Positions 35,481 to 45,454 of a DNA stretch of 64,000 nt are shown one piece after another. A program made the translations under genes and the position numbers. The notes below the pieces were generated by a model. It saw only the letters and a program-made list of their open reading frames with translations. It searched no databases and was not told the origin of the DNA. The stretch is taken from contig JAXMBS010000009.1 of NCBI GenBank assembly GCA_046349775.1, positions 1 to 64,000 on the forward strand. Direction: 5' to 3'. The stretch is from JAEUIG01 sp046349775. GTDB lineage: Bacteria > Planctomycetota > Planctomycetia > Planctomycetales > Planctomycetaceae. The first letter of the stretch is position 1, and each line of letters begins with the position of its first letter.

Positions 35481-37058
35481 ATGTCTGTGCCACAGTCCCC
35501 GTCGTCATGCCGACGGCGTTTGGCAGGAACCGCGGGAGTCACGCTGCTCTTGGGATACGCCGTGATCCACGTGTTTTCTCAGGATTCAGCTTTGCCAAGA
35601 AACCTGCCCTCCCAGGTGCGCGAATTCCTGCTCGCGGCCGCGGACGCCGACGACACCACGGGGGGAAGCGTTGAGTCAAAGGCCGCAGTAGGATTCGGTC
35701 TGGTCCTCAGCGGTGGGCCAGCGCCCGTGCGAGTGCTTGAAGTTCGGAAAAACGGACCTGCCGAAGTCGCTGGCGTGCAGGTGGGTGACGAGTTGATCCG
35801 TATAAACGACCAGTTGTTAAGCAAACCGGAAGCGTTGTTTGATGTGACGGATCGTATGTCGGTCGCCGATCGCGCTCTCTTGACTGTTCGTCGAGGCAAT
35901 GACGAGCGCCGTTTTGACGTCGTGGCGTCCACAGATGAAACCGCCCGCGACTCGATTCTTCCACACGAGACGGTGAAAGCGACTCGGGTGCGTCGAGATG
36001 ATGTCGATGCCCCGTCCGTTAAAACCGAGGTCGTGCCACCGGTAAAGCTTGGTGCGACGCTGGAGACCAAAGCAGAGGGTATCGCTATCGTGCGGATCGA
36101 CGAAGTGTCGCCGTTGCGAGATGCCGGGATGCGCCCGGGCGACCTCATCAAGACCGCGGCCGGACACGGCGTTGCGACTCCAGAAGGCTTATTCCGAATC
36201 CTGAATCGATTTGACGCAGGCGCAAATGTAGAGATCACTGTCAAACGAGACGAAGAGGAAAAGAAATTCACGATCACTCTGCCCAATGACCATGAAAAGG
36301 TCTTGGTGGACCCAGATGCAAACAGCACGTCCGACGATCACAGCACGTCCATTACGATTCGCGGTAATCGCTTTTCCGCAAATGAATTGCTCGAGCAAAT
36401 TCTCGCGAACCAGCAGCGGCAACAGGCGCAGCTGAATTATCTGTACGAAGCCATGCAGCGACTCGCACAAGCTGCCGGCGTCAAAGAGAGTGTTCTCGGA
36501 ACGCCCGTCTTCGGTCTGGGCGGAATGGTCGGCGGAAATGCCGCCGGGAGCAATTGCTACTGTGCAATTGGCTCGAACCCGCAAGGCAATCCGGTCATTG
36601 GATTCACGCAGACCGGCCAAGCGGTGGCTGTCGTGAGTCGCAATGCGATGCAAGTGCCGATACTGGCTGAGACCGTCCTGGCAGTCCCAGGAAAGCCAGA
36701 TGTCGCGAACGACGGTCTCAACAACACGGACCAGAACGGAGACGGGTTACCGGATGGAGCGGATCTCAACGGCGATGGTTTTCCTTCTGCCGCAAATGCG
36801 AACGCAGGGGTGAAGGACAGTTGCTTTTGTCCGATCGGAACAGATCCGAGCGGAAAACCAATTGTAGGTGTCACCCGTCAGGAGATTCCTGTGGCTGTTG
36901 TCGGGACGGATGCGAACGGGCATCCGCTGTTGGCCGAAACCAGGCTTGCTCCAACGGGTTCATCCGGCGCGGGGGCGAAGGCTGAGACGATTCACCCCCA
37001 GGTGCCAATTCCTGACCCGCCGATTGCTCGGCCGTTGCGGACGCCGGGGAAACGCTGA
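35481..37058 (+). CDS. Membrane-anchored two-PDZ protein with C-terminal duplicated module
   Basis: ATG 35481 has AAGGAG eight bases upstream. The protein is 525 residues: anchor or signal at 12-32 (LAGTAGVTLLLGYAVIHVF); PDZ1 about 70-150 (GPAEVAGVQVGDELIRINDQ); PDZ2 about 188-268 (GMRPGDLIKTAAGHGVATPE); and a coiled coil 300-332 (LLEQILANQQRQQAQLNYLY). Next come two copies of a 44-residue module, 358-401 (NCYCAIGSNPQGNPVIGF) and 447-490 (SCFCPIGTDPSGKPIVGV), each ending LAET-L-A. Between them is a Ca-binding-like loop region, TDQNGDGLPDGADLNGDG (416-433). No catalytic domain. I know no name for the C-terminal module. It is probably a periplasmic adaptor, made under sigma54-type control, with a strong hairpin after it. 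Confidence 0.8.
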   Translation: MSVPQSPSSCRRRLAGTAGVTLLLGYAVIHVFSQDSALPRNLPSQVREFLLAAADADDTTGGSVESKAAVGFGLVLSGGPAPVRVLEVRKNGPAEVAGVQVGDELIRINDQLLSKPEALFDVTDRMSVADRALLTVRRGNDERRFDVVASTDETARDSILPHETVKATRVRRDDVDAPSVKTEVVPPVKLGATLETKAEGIAIVRIDEVSPLRDAGMRPGDLIKTAAGHGVATPEGLFRILNRFDAGANVEITVKRDEEEKKFTITLPNDHEKVLVDPDANSTSDDHSTSITIRGNRFSANELLEQILANQQRQQAQLNYLYEAMQRLAQAAGVKESVLGTPVFGLGGMVGGNAAGSNCYCAIGSNPQGNPVIGFTQTGQAVAVVSRNAMQVPILAETVLAVPGKPDVANDGLNNTDQNGDGLPDGADLNGDGFPSAANANAGVKDSCFCPIGTDPSGKPIVGVTRQEIPVAVVGTDANGHPLLAETRLAPTGSSGAGAKAETIHPQVPIPDPPIARPLRTPGKR

Positions 37059-37122
37059 TCGCCGGTGCACAGGGAATACGGTGGCACAGTCGCGTCACTG
37101 AGCTTGTAGTGACAAATGATTG

Positions 37123-37152
37123 CGATCCCGGCGGCATCGGTCGCCGGGATCG
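37123..37152 (+). terminator. Perfect 11-bp hairpin after the PDZ gene
   Basis: CGATCCCGGCG (37123-37133), an 8-nt loop, and CGCCGGGATCG (37142-37152). No T-run follows. It lies 65 bp after the PDZ stop. Confidence 0.5.
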
Positions 37153-37268
37153 TGTTCAGCCGTCGTCAAGTGTCGAAGCGATCAATTCATGAAGTCGTGG
37201 CCGTGATCGTCGGAAATGGTCGACCGGGCCAGATTCAGGAACCAGAAAATCAGCATGAGGCTCAGATC

Positions 37269-40200
37269 ATGTCTCCGTCGCAATCGGACAGGCAGGTCAT
37301 TCTGAATGACGAAACAGGACATGCACCCCAGCAGTCCTGCGAGACAAGTTTTTCGTTCCATGTCGTTGGCATCGGCGCCTCTGCGGGAGGGCTCGAGTCT
37401 CTCGAAAAGTTTTTCGCAAAAGTCCCGCACGCCAGCGGGATGGCATACATTGTCGTCCAGCATTTGTCGCCGGATTTTCGCAGCGTGATGGACGAACTGC
37501 TGGCACGACAGACGGACATTCCGATCCGCCAGGCGGAGGAAGATCTTGAGGTCGTGCCGGACACCATATTCCTCATACCTCCGAAAAAGAAGCGATTCTA
37601 TCGGGGGGCCGATTCCGGCTTCGTGACAAGGAGCCGCGTGAATCACCAACTCTGCCAATCGACCACTTCTTTCGGTCGTTGGCCCAGGAAGCGGGGCCGC
37701 TCGCCGTCGCGGTCGTCCTCTCGGGTAGTGGCAGCGATGGATCGCGCGGAGTCCGCGAGGTGCATCAGGCGGGAGGGCTGGTCGTCTGTGAATCCGAAGA
37801 GTCAGCCAAATTCGACGGTATGCCGCTTGCCGCGCAGGAAAGCGGTGTTGTCGACTTCGTATTGCGGCCCGAAGAGATTCCCGAGACGCTTCTGCGTCAC
37901 GCATTGCACCAAGAAAACGAATTGTCGGGTGCATTCCCGAAAAACGCTCCGCTCCGAGAAGGAATCGACGGGATTTTCGAGCAGCTGCACGCGGAATCCG
38001 GCATTGATTTTTCACATTACAAGGCCAGCACAGTCGGGCGTCGCATCCAGCGGCGTCTTATGCTGCACCAGATCGCCGATGTCGAAGACTATGCCCGACG
38101 ACTGCGACAAGACGGTGGCGAACTCAACTCGCTCTACCACGATTTGCTGATCGGGGTTACGCGTTTTTTCCGGGATCCCGAACTGTTCGAGACGCTGCAA
38201 GACAAAGTCATTCCCGAGGTGGTCGAGAGAGCCGGTGCGGACGGCGAAATTCGCGTCTGGGTGCCAGGGTGTGCGACGGGCGAAGAGGCATATTCGATCG
38301 CGATCTTGCTCCACGAGCATTTCACCGCCCTGAGTCGGCCGCTTTCGTTCAAGATTTTCGGCACGGACGTGCACATCGCATCGCTCGATGCAGCAAGCGA
38401 GGGGGAATACGACCGCGATGCGGTCGCGGGAGTCTCGCAGGGCCGCCTCGATCGCTATTTCGAACGGCAGGGGGACAAATATCGTGTCGTACCCGAACTG
38501 AGGAATTCGATCGTCTTCGCACGACACAACTTGCTGAAGGATGCTCCCTTTACGAAGCTGGACATGATTTCATGCCGCAATCTGCTGATCTACTTTCAGC
38601 CTCCTGCCCAGAAGAAGGCCCTCTCCTTGTGCCAATTCGGGTTGAAGACGAACGGCATCCTGGTACTGGGGCCCAGTGAGTCTCCAGGCGAATTGCAAAG
38701 TGAGTTTGACGTCATCGACGGCCACTGGCGCGTGTACCGCAAACGACGTGACACGCGACTGCCGGCGGATCTGCGATTTCCGCTGCCGAACAATCGCATT
38801 GCGCTGCCGCGTTCAGAAAACCGCACGCAAATCGCTCTGCAGGGCTCCCGAACAGTCGTGCATGCCGACCTGCTCCGCGCTTACGACTGGATTCTGTCAA
38901 AGTTTGTTCCCACAGGGATCCTGGTCGACGATCGTCACGAGGTTCAGCACATTTTCGGCGATTCCGCGTCACTGTTGAAGTTCAAGTCGGGACGCCCCAG
39001 CACGGACGTCCTCGAATTATTCGACGGGAATCTCCGTATGGCTGTGACGAGCGCTCTGCACCGCGTCAAGAAAGACGGGATAGCAGTCAGGTACGATGGC
39101 GTGCAGGTGAACGGTCAGGCGCAAGACACTTGCTGTTTGTCCGTCGAACAAGTCCATAATCCGAAGGCGCACCGCCAGCAGTACCTGATCTCGCTTCGGC
39201 CGACGTGCGCGGAACAACTGCAGTCGTCGGAACGCAGTGTCGTAGTCAACACGCAGTCAATGTCTCAGGAACGGATTGACGCGCTGGAAAACGATCTCCG
39301 CTTTGCGCAGGAAAACCTGCAGGCCACGGTCGAGGAGCTCGAAACTGCCAATGAGGAAATGCAGGCCGCGAATGAAGAGCTGGTGGCATCAAACGAGGAA
39401 CTGCAAAGCACGAATGAAGAGCTGCACTCCGTCAATGAGGAGCTGTACACCGTCAACGCGGAATATCAAAAGAAGATCTACGAATTGACGGAGATGACCG
39501 CGGACTTGGACACGCTGATGGAGTGCACCGACGTTGCCACGGTTTTCCTCGACCCTGACCTGCGGATTCGCAAGTTCACTCCGCAGATCGTTCCAATTTT
39601 CAAGCTCTTGTCGCAAGACGTCGGACGATGCATCGATACGTTCGCGCACCATTTGAAACGAGACAATCTTGTTGCGGCCATAAAACTCGTGCTGCGCTCA
39701 GGCGAGAGATTAGAGGAGGAGATTCAGACCGATCAGGGACGATGGTTGCATATGCGCGTCCTGCCATATCGTTCGGAGAAAGTCATCAAAGGAGTGGTCC
39801 TCACGCTGATCGACATTGATACGTTGAAACGCGCGGAACAGTCGCTGGCCCAGTCGCTTCGAGAACGCGAGGGATTCATCGCTGTTCTCTCGCACGAACT
39901 GCGTAATCCTGTGAATGCCATCGTCAGTGCGTCGCGCTTGCTTTCGCAACCGCGTTCGAATGCGGCCGACATGCAGGATGTTGTCGCCGTGATTGAACGG
40001 CAATCCAAACATATTGCCCGGCTATTGGAGGATCTTCTCGACGTGTCGAGGATGACCCAGAATAAGCTCTGCCTGCGAATGGAGGCCTTTGATCTGCGCA
40101 GCGCGATCGCGGCGGCAATTGAAACGACGCAGCCGGTGTTCGCTCAACACCGGCAAACCCTCAACGCGAACATTTGTCCGGACCCATTGATCGTTCAGGG

Positions 40201-40966
40201 CGACGAACACAGACTGAATCAGGTCGTCGCGAACCTGCTCGTGAACGCCGCCAAATATTCGCCAGAGTTCGCGGTCATTGAATTATCTGCCACGCGTGCT
40301 GGAACGGAAGCCGTGTTACGGATCACGGACAACGGCCAGGGCATCCCCGCCGAATCAATGAAGTACATCTTCACGGCGTTCACTCAGTCTTCTCAAGACT
40401 GGCATCATCATGACGGAGGCATGGGGATCGGTCTGTGTCTGGCGAAGTCCATCGTCGAACGGCACCAGGGATGCATCGACGTTCACAGCGATGGCGAGGG
40501 TCGCGGCAGCCAGTTTACCGTGCAACTTCCTTTGGCGCCCGGACGAAGCAGCTTTCGGAATTGCCAATGGACGAAACGCGGCCGGCCGAACTGCTTCATC
40601 CGTCTTCTCCCTCTGCATCAAAGGCAATTGTGATCGTGGAAGATCAAGAGCGGCCGGGATTACTCAAAAGACTATTGGCACTCGATGGGCACACAGTCAC
40701 CATTGCAAAGGATGGCGAGGAGGGAATACAGGCAATACTTCAAAACGCCTCAACTGGCGATTGTTGACCTTGGCCTGCCGAAAGTGAACGGTTTTGGTGT
40801 GGCGAGAAATGTTCGCGCGCGGCTTGGAGACAGCGTGTTCCTCGTCGCCCTCACCGGTCATGGTAGCCCTCAGGATGTGAAGGCAGCGATTGAGGCCGGA
40901 TTCGATGAACATATGGTTAAGCCAGTCGATTTCAATCGATTGTGCGAGCTCATCAGTAAGCATTGA
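37269..40966 (+). pseudogene. CheB-CheR-PAS-histidine kinase-REC fusion, three frameshifts
   Basis: A giant chemotaxis-derived sensor. Frame one (37269-37620) holds the CheB methylesterase start (VVGIGASAGGLESLEKFF with the catalytic Ser; IVVQHLSPDF). After a shift by the G6 run near 37605, a 970-codon frame holds the CheB end (LSGSGSDGSRGVREVH), CheR methyltransferase (STVGRRIQRRLMLHQIADVE; VPGCATGEEAYSIAIL; FKIFGTDV), PAS domains, and a long coiled coil of ANEEL repeats. HisKA (FIAVLSHELRNPVNAIVS) and the ATPase (NLLVNAAKYSPE; DNGQGIPAE; GIGLCLAKSI) follow. Two more shifts (near 40550 and 40750) lead into the receiver (IVIVEDQERPGLLK; IVDLGLPKVNG; MVKPVDFNRL). These single-chain systems are known in planctomycetes and proteobacteria. 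No chemoreceptor is nearby. Confidence 0.85.
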
Positions 40967-41864
40967 GGGAAACCGTCCAAACGCGTGTCGGCCGCGAGGA
41001 CGGGCGCTGCAGGCCTTTGCTTTGTTTCCTGATCGAGCGTGGATGTAACGATTCCGGAACAGGCATCGATACTGCAGCACGGTTTTATGGGAAACACGCT
41101 CTTCATCGGGGAGCCAATGGCATGCGCACTGCAACAGCAGGACGCGTAATGTTGGCAGTCGCAATGGATCTAGTGATGCTGCGGACACGGCGACGTTTCA
41201 TTTGGAACTTATAATGCGGTCTGCACCGAAACAGATCTACCCATTTGCTGTATGGTGTGTGGGTGTAGATAGTCGGCCAGGGGCGTCCGGCCTCCGGGCG
41301 CGGTGCCGCGGCCGCGGAGCCGCGATGTGTGAATCACCGCCTCATCGTAGAAAGGAGAGCGGCACAAGTACTTCGCAGTTGTGTGTCGTCTACATGACAG
41401 TCATGCGGAGATGAGGTGACATTGGGCGTCAGAGAAACCACAGCTGTCACACCTGTATCGGGCCGTTCCTGATTCTTTGTGGCTGTCCGTCAATGCAGTG
41501 AGCGTTATGCTCGAAATGACGACATATTCTTATTAGTGGCGGTTTCACAGTCCGGGACGACGAGACTCCCGCCGGGCCAGAGTGCCAGGAATACCCCAGC
41601 TTTATTGCGGCTCGCCAGGAGAGTTGTCCTCTCACAACTCTGTCATTGACGATGCGAAGCACTTTCGAGGTGAGTGCTGTCCGCGGACGGTGCGCCGGTA
41701 GCTGACAGGACGGTAACGCCTGCGCGGTACTGTGCGGCCGATGTATGACAGGCGGATTCGGCGACTGCCGGGCGTGGTGTGCGTGTACCGAAAATGGTTC
41801 GAGGCGGCAGCATCGCGTTTGCCACGTTGTTGACGCTGCCTGCGTACTGAACCAGGACAACCTC
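40967..41864. other. About 0.9 kb intergenic with an orphan promoter and GC-rich hairpins
   Basis: Contains the orphan -24/-12 sequence, a 21-codon ORF at 41149-41214 (MLAVAMDLVMLRTRRR) after AGGA, an imperfect stem ATCTACCCA/TGGGTGTAGAT near 41241-41270, and a CCGCGGCCGCGG palindromic stretch near 41313. This could be a small structured RNA. No larger gene is supportable. Confidence 0.4.
41118..41133 (+). promoter_or_regulatory. Orphan sigma54 promoter candidate
   Basis: TGGCATGCGCACTGCA has exact spacing and two mismatches. No annotated gene starts within 700 bp downstream. A small transcript from about 41145, or a long leader for the kinase at 41865, would be expected. Confidence 0.5.
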
Positions 41865-44159
41865 ATGTTGGATCTGAACCTGCGATTGATGAGTGCTGCA
41901 ATCGATTCGGCGAACGAAGCAATGTTCACGATTCGCAGCGACGGTCGCTTTGTGAGTGTCAATCAGACCGCCTGCGAACGTCTGGAGTACAGCCGGGCCG
42001 CACTGCTAGCCATGAGCGTGTGGGACATCAATCCGAACTATTCCCCGGAGCGTTGGGGAATACTCTGGAGTGAGCTCAAGGAACGCCAGCGAATGGTCTT
42101 CGAGTCGGAGCACCGGACACGGAGCGGTCGCCACTTCCCGGTCGAGGTCTCGAAATTCTATGTGGCGTTCGACGATGGCGAATACGTATTCGATTTTGTG
42201 CGGGACATCAGCAGCCGGAAGGCCGCCGAGCAGGCCATTCAGCAGAGTGAAGAGCGATTCCGGCAAATGGCATTGCAACTGCGTGACGTACTCTGGATGC
42301 AGGAACGGCCGACTTGGCGGTTCATTTACGTGAGCCCTGCTTATGAAACAATCTGGGGCAGAACGTGTCAGTCTCTGCTTGAGTCGCCGCTCAGTTGGTT
42401 GGAGGGTGTGCACACGGACGATCGCGAACAGGTGCGCCGACAGTTTGTCGATCTGCTGTCGTCGGAGGAATGTCAGACCATTTGTCGGGTTGTCGGTTCC
42501 GACGGTGCGCTTCGATGGATCCAGGCGTCCAGTGTTCCGATCCGAAATGATTCCGGCGAAGTCTGCCGGGTTGCGGGAATGTTCCGGGACATCACTGAAC
42601 ATCGAGAGAACGAGCTGGCACTGGATGCCGCGAAGCTTGCGGCAGAGCGCTCAAGCCAGGCGAAGAGTCTGTTCCTCGCGAACATGAGTCATGAGATTCG
42701 CACGCCCCTGACGAGCATCCTGGGATATGCAGAATTGTTGCAGCGAGGCGACATTCCCGCCGACCAAATGCGGTCGCACTTGGACACGATCTGTACAAGT
42801 GGACGTCATCTGCTGACGCTGTTGAATGACATTCTGGACTTGTCAAAAATCGAAGCTGGGCACATCGACCTTGATCTGCAGCGCGTCTCCCCACATCAAG
42901 TCATCAGAGAGGTATTGTCGCTCCTGCGCGTGCGCGCCCAAGAGAAGAGCCTGGAGCTGGAGGCAGTCTGGACCAGCCCTACTCCGGAGGTAATTCTGAC
43001 AGACGCGGCCCGATTGCGGCAGATGCTGGTCAACATTGTCGGCAACGCGATCAAATTCACGGAGAGGGGCGGAGTGGTCGTCACCGCAGGCTTCGACCAC
43101 GCCGGTCGGGATACTCGACTTCGAATCGAAGTCCGTGATACTGGAATAGGGATTCCGGCTGATCGACAGGAGTCCATTTTTGTGGCATTCACGCAGGCAA
43201 ATGAGTCGATTACCAGACGTTTCGGCGGATCCGGCTTGGGGATGACTATCAGCCGCATGATTGCTCGAGAGCTCGGGGGGGATGTAGTCGTCCAGAGCTC
43301 GCCGGGCCAGGGGACGATGGTGACCATAACAGTCCAAACAGGCCCGTTGGAGGGAGTCCGCATGTTGACGCGCCCGCCCACTGAGGTCATGCAGCCTTCG
43401 ACCCACAACACGGGCTCGAGAATGAAGCGGGTTTTGGATGGGATCCGAGTACTCGTCGTCGATGATGGGGAATCGAATCGCGAACTGGTGAGCCTCGTCT
43501 TGCAGAACGTAGGTGCTGCCGTGGCGTTCGCCAGGAACGGCCAAGAGGGCATCGAGCGCTGCATTCACCGTGAATTTGATGTAATTCTAATGGACTTGCA
43601 GATGCCCGTTATGGATGGCTGGAAAGCGATGCGAAAGTTGCGCGCCGCTGGAATCCGGACGCCCATCGTCGCGCTGTCTGCACACGCCATGCGAGGAGTG
43701 AAGGAAGACTGTCTGAGGGAAGGTTTCGATGGATACTTGACGAAGCCGATCAACATCGACGAGTTGCGGTCATGCGTCCGCTCTTTCGGTTCGAATCGTC
43801 CCCGCAAACCGATCGATGTCGCTTCCCCCCTGGGGGCGGTCGCACCGGTCAAAGGGAATTGCATCAGGTCGTCTCTGCCGTCCGACGAACCAGGATATGC
43901 AGGCATTCTCCGGAGTTTTGTGCAGCGATTGGATCGAAAACTCGACGAGTTAGAAGCGGCGGCGACGACTGACGATATCAAGACGGTGGAAGAAATCGCT
44001 CACTGGTTGAAAGGCGCCGGAGGGACGATGGGATTTGGTTGTTTTACCGAGCCGGCCGCACGTCTGGAACGGGAAGCCGCAGAACGAGCAGTGGCATCGA
44101 TGAGAATGAGCATCAAGGGCATCAGGCGTCTGGCGGAACGTATCGAGGTCACGGATTAA
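41865..44159 (+). CDS. Hybrid histidine kinase, PAS-PAS-HisKA-HATPase-REC-HPt
   Basis: I chose ATG 41865 (MLDLNLRLMSAAIDSANEAM) because AGGA precedes it and it opens the first PAS. The longer frame from 41745 adds a Cys/Arg-rich stretch unlike protein. The intact 764-residue protein has PAS1 about 5-135, PAS2 about 140-255 (WRFIYVSPAYETIWGRT), HisKA with H276 in NMSHEIRTPLTSILGY, the ATPase (VNIVGNAIKFTE; DTGIGIPADR; GGSGLGMTISRMI), a receiver with D577 in ILMDLQMPVMDGWKAMR, and a C-terminal HPt with H713 in EIAHWLKGAGGTMG. It is a complete His-Asp-His phosphorelay on one chain, with no membrane segment. The next gene (30 bp away, same strand) is a receiver protein and its likely phosphate acceptor. 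Confidence 0.95.
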   Translation: MLDLNLRLMSAAIDSANEAMFTIRSDGRFVSVNQTACERLEYSRAALLAMSVWDINPNYSPERWGILWSELKERQRMVFESEHRTRSGRHFPVEVSKFYVAFDDGEYVFDFVRDISSRKAAEQAIQQSEERFRQMALQLRDVLWMQERPTWRFIYVSPAYETIWGRTCQSLLESPLSWLEGVHTDDREQVRRQFVDLLSSEECQTICRVVGSDGALRWIQASSVPIRNDSGEVCRVAGMFRDITEHRENELALDAAKLAAERSSQAKSLFLANMSHEIRTPLTSILGYAELLQRGDIPADQMRSHLDTICTSGRHLLTLLNDILDLSKIEAGHIDLDLQRVSPHQVIREVLSLLRVRAQEKSLELEAVWTSPTPEVILTDAARLRQMLVNIVGNAIKFTERGGVVVTAGFDHAGRDTRLRIEVRDTGIGIPADRQESIFVAFTQANESITRRFGGSGLGMTISRMIARELGGDVVVQSSPGQGTMVTITVQTGPLEGVRMLTRPPTEVMQPSTHNTGSRMKRVLDGIRVLVVDDGESNRELVSLVLQNVGAAVAFARNGQEGIERCIHREFDVILMDLQMPVMDGWKAMRKLRAAGIRTPIVALSAHAMRGVKEDCLREGFDGYLTKPINIDELRSCVRSFGSNRPRKPIDVASPLGAVAPVKGNCIRSSLPSDEPGYAGILRSFVQRLDRKLDELEAAATTDDIKTVEEIAHWLKGAGGTMGFGCFTEPAARLEREAAERAVASMRMSIKGIRRLAERIEVTD

Positions 44160-44189
44160 TCGCATTTTCGATATCCGGGGAGCGCCAAG

Positions 44190-45416
44190 ATGACAGCAGC
44201 ACGAGTCTTGATTGTGGACGACGAGGAGACGGTGCTGGACCTCTACAAGCTCCAGCTTGGCATAGAGTTCGAAATCAGCACGGCCGTTTCCGCGGAAACT
44301 GCGCTTGAACAGCTGCGTGGCGGTGCTGAGTACGCCGTCATCGTTGCCGACAAGCATCTGCCTGGTATGGCGGGAGATGTGTTGCTCCAGTTTGTGCAAG
44401 CAGAATGGCCGGCAACGGTTCGGATCATGCTGACGGCGGACTCCCATCAAGTGGTGGCAGCGGATGCGGTCAACCGCGGACACGTCTTCCGCTTCCTTAA
44501 CAAGCCGTGCCTCGCTGCGGAGTTCCGGACGGCGGTCCGCGATGCGGTTCGCGAACACCAAAGTCGGTGCGCCGAGCATGACATCCTCGCAAGTACCGTC
44601 AACGGCAGTGTCCGCCTGCTGAGTGAAGTTCTCGCGATTGTACGGCCGGACGCATGCAGCCGCGCGCGCCGGATCTGCAGGACGGCCGAACAGATTTGCC
44701 GCCGATATTGCGACTCGGACGCTTGGGAAGTCAGTATCGCGGCAATGCTGTGCGAGTTGGGATGCCTGACACTGCCGCCAGCCTTGGTCCACCGCGCACT
44801 TCGGCGGGCTCCGCTCGCCACGGACGAGGCCGAGTTATGGGACTCGCACCCGCGCATTGCACACGATCTCATTTCGCATATTCCGCGATTGCAGCGAATC
44901 GCGAAAATCGTGTTGTTGCAGAACGAGCCGTACCAACCGTCATCCGAACTGTCAGGTGACAATCAACGTGACGTCCGATGGCGCGCTTCGTGCCTGCGAA
45001 TCGTGTTACGGTGGGACAATCTTGTCGAAGCGGGGCACACTTCAGGCGACGCCGCAGCACAAATCCTCGACGAGGCTGAGGAATACCCCCCGGATGTCGT
45101 AGCCGCATTTCGCACGGTCGTTGAACAGGATAGCCGCCGAAGCATTCGTGAGTTGCGCGCGGGGGAGTTGTCAAAGGGTATGGTGCTGGCTGAAGATTTG
45201 AAAGATGTCAGAGGACGGCTGCTGCTGACAAAAGGTCAGGAGATCGGAGCCGGGGTTCTGATCCAGATCTCTCCGGCCTGGAAGGGGTTATACGAGCTTC
45301 AGGAACCAATCCGAGTGCTGGAGACCGAAGCGCAGCAAATCTCAGAAGGCGCTGACGGACAGCCCATACCAACAATTCCACGAGAGCGCTGCGGGATGCT
45401 GATCGGCAGCAGCTAA
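44190..45416 (+). CDS. Response regulator with degenerate HD-type output domain
   Basis: A 408-residue intact protein. The receiver (1-120) has D10/D11 in LIVDDEETVLDLY, phospho-Asp D54 in VIVADKHLPGMAG, and K105 in FRFLNKPCL. From about 135 it follows RpfG-type HD-domain layout (SRARRICRTAEQICRRY; VSIAAMLCELGCLTLPPALV; HPRIAHDLISHIPRLQRIA). The metal-binding His-Asp of the core (LLHDIGK in active proteins) is Cys-Glu here, and no GYP motif is seen. It should therefore not degrade cyclic-di-GMP and may act as a binding or scaffold module. It lies 30 bp after the HPt-containing kinase, in the same operon, so the relay probably ends on D54. Confidence 0.85.
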   Translation: MTAARVLIVDDEETVLDLYKLQLGIEFEISTAVSAETALEQLRGGAEYAVIVADKHLPGMAGDVLLQFVQAEWPATVRIMLTADSHQVVAADAVNRGHVFRFLNKPCLAAEFRTAVRDAVREHQSRCAEHDILASTVNGSVRLLSEVLAIVRPDACSRARRICRTAEQICRRYCDSDAWEVSIAAMLCELGCLTLPPALVHRALRRAPLATDEAELWDSHPRIAHDLISHIPRLQRIAKIVLLQNEPYQPSSELSGDNQRDVRWRASCLRIVLRWDNLVEAGHTSGDAAAQILDEAEEYPPDVVAAFRTVVEQDSRRSIRELRAGELSKGMVLAEDLKDVRGRLLLTKGQEIGAGVLIQISPAWKGLYELQEPIRVLETEAQQISEGADGQPIPTIPRERCGMLIGSS

Positions 45417-45454
45417 TCAGAAACTGCTCGACCGTGACAGGTAATGTGAGCAAA

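Noticed and set aside
37085..37105. Sigma54 promoter for the CheB-CheR kinase (TGGCACAGTCGCGTC)
   Set aside because: Good -24 block, but the -12 position reads CGTC instead of TTGC.
40567..40966. Separate stand-alone receiver gene after the CheB-CheR kinase
   Set aside because: Possible, but the text joins smoothly to the kinase end when one indel is repaired, and related fusions carry a C-terminal receiver, so one broken gene is simpler.
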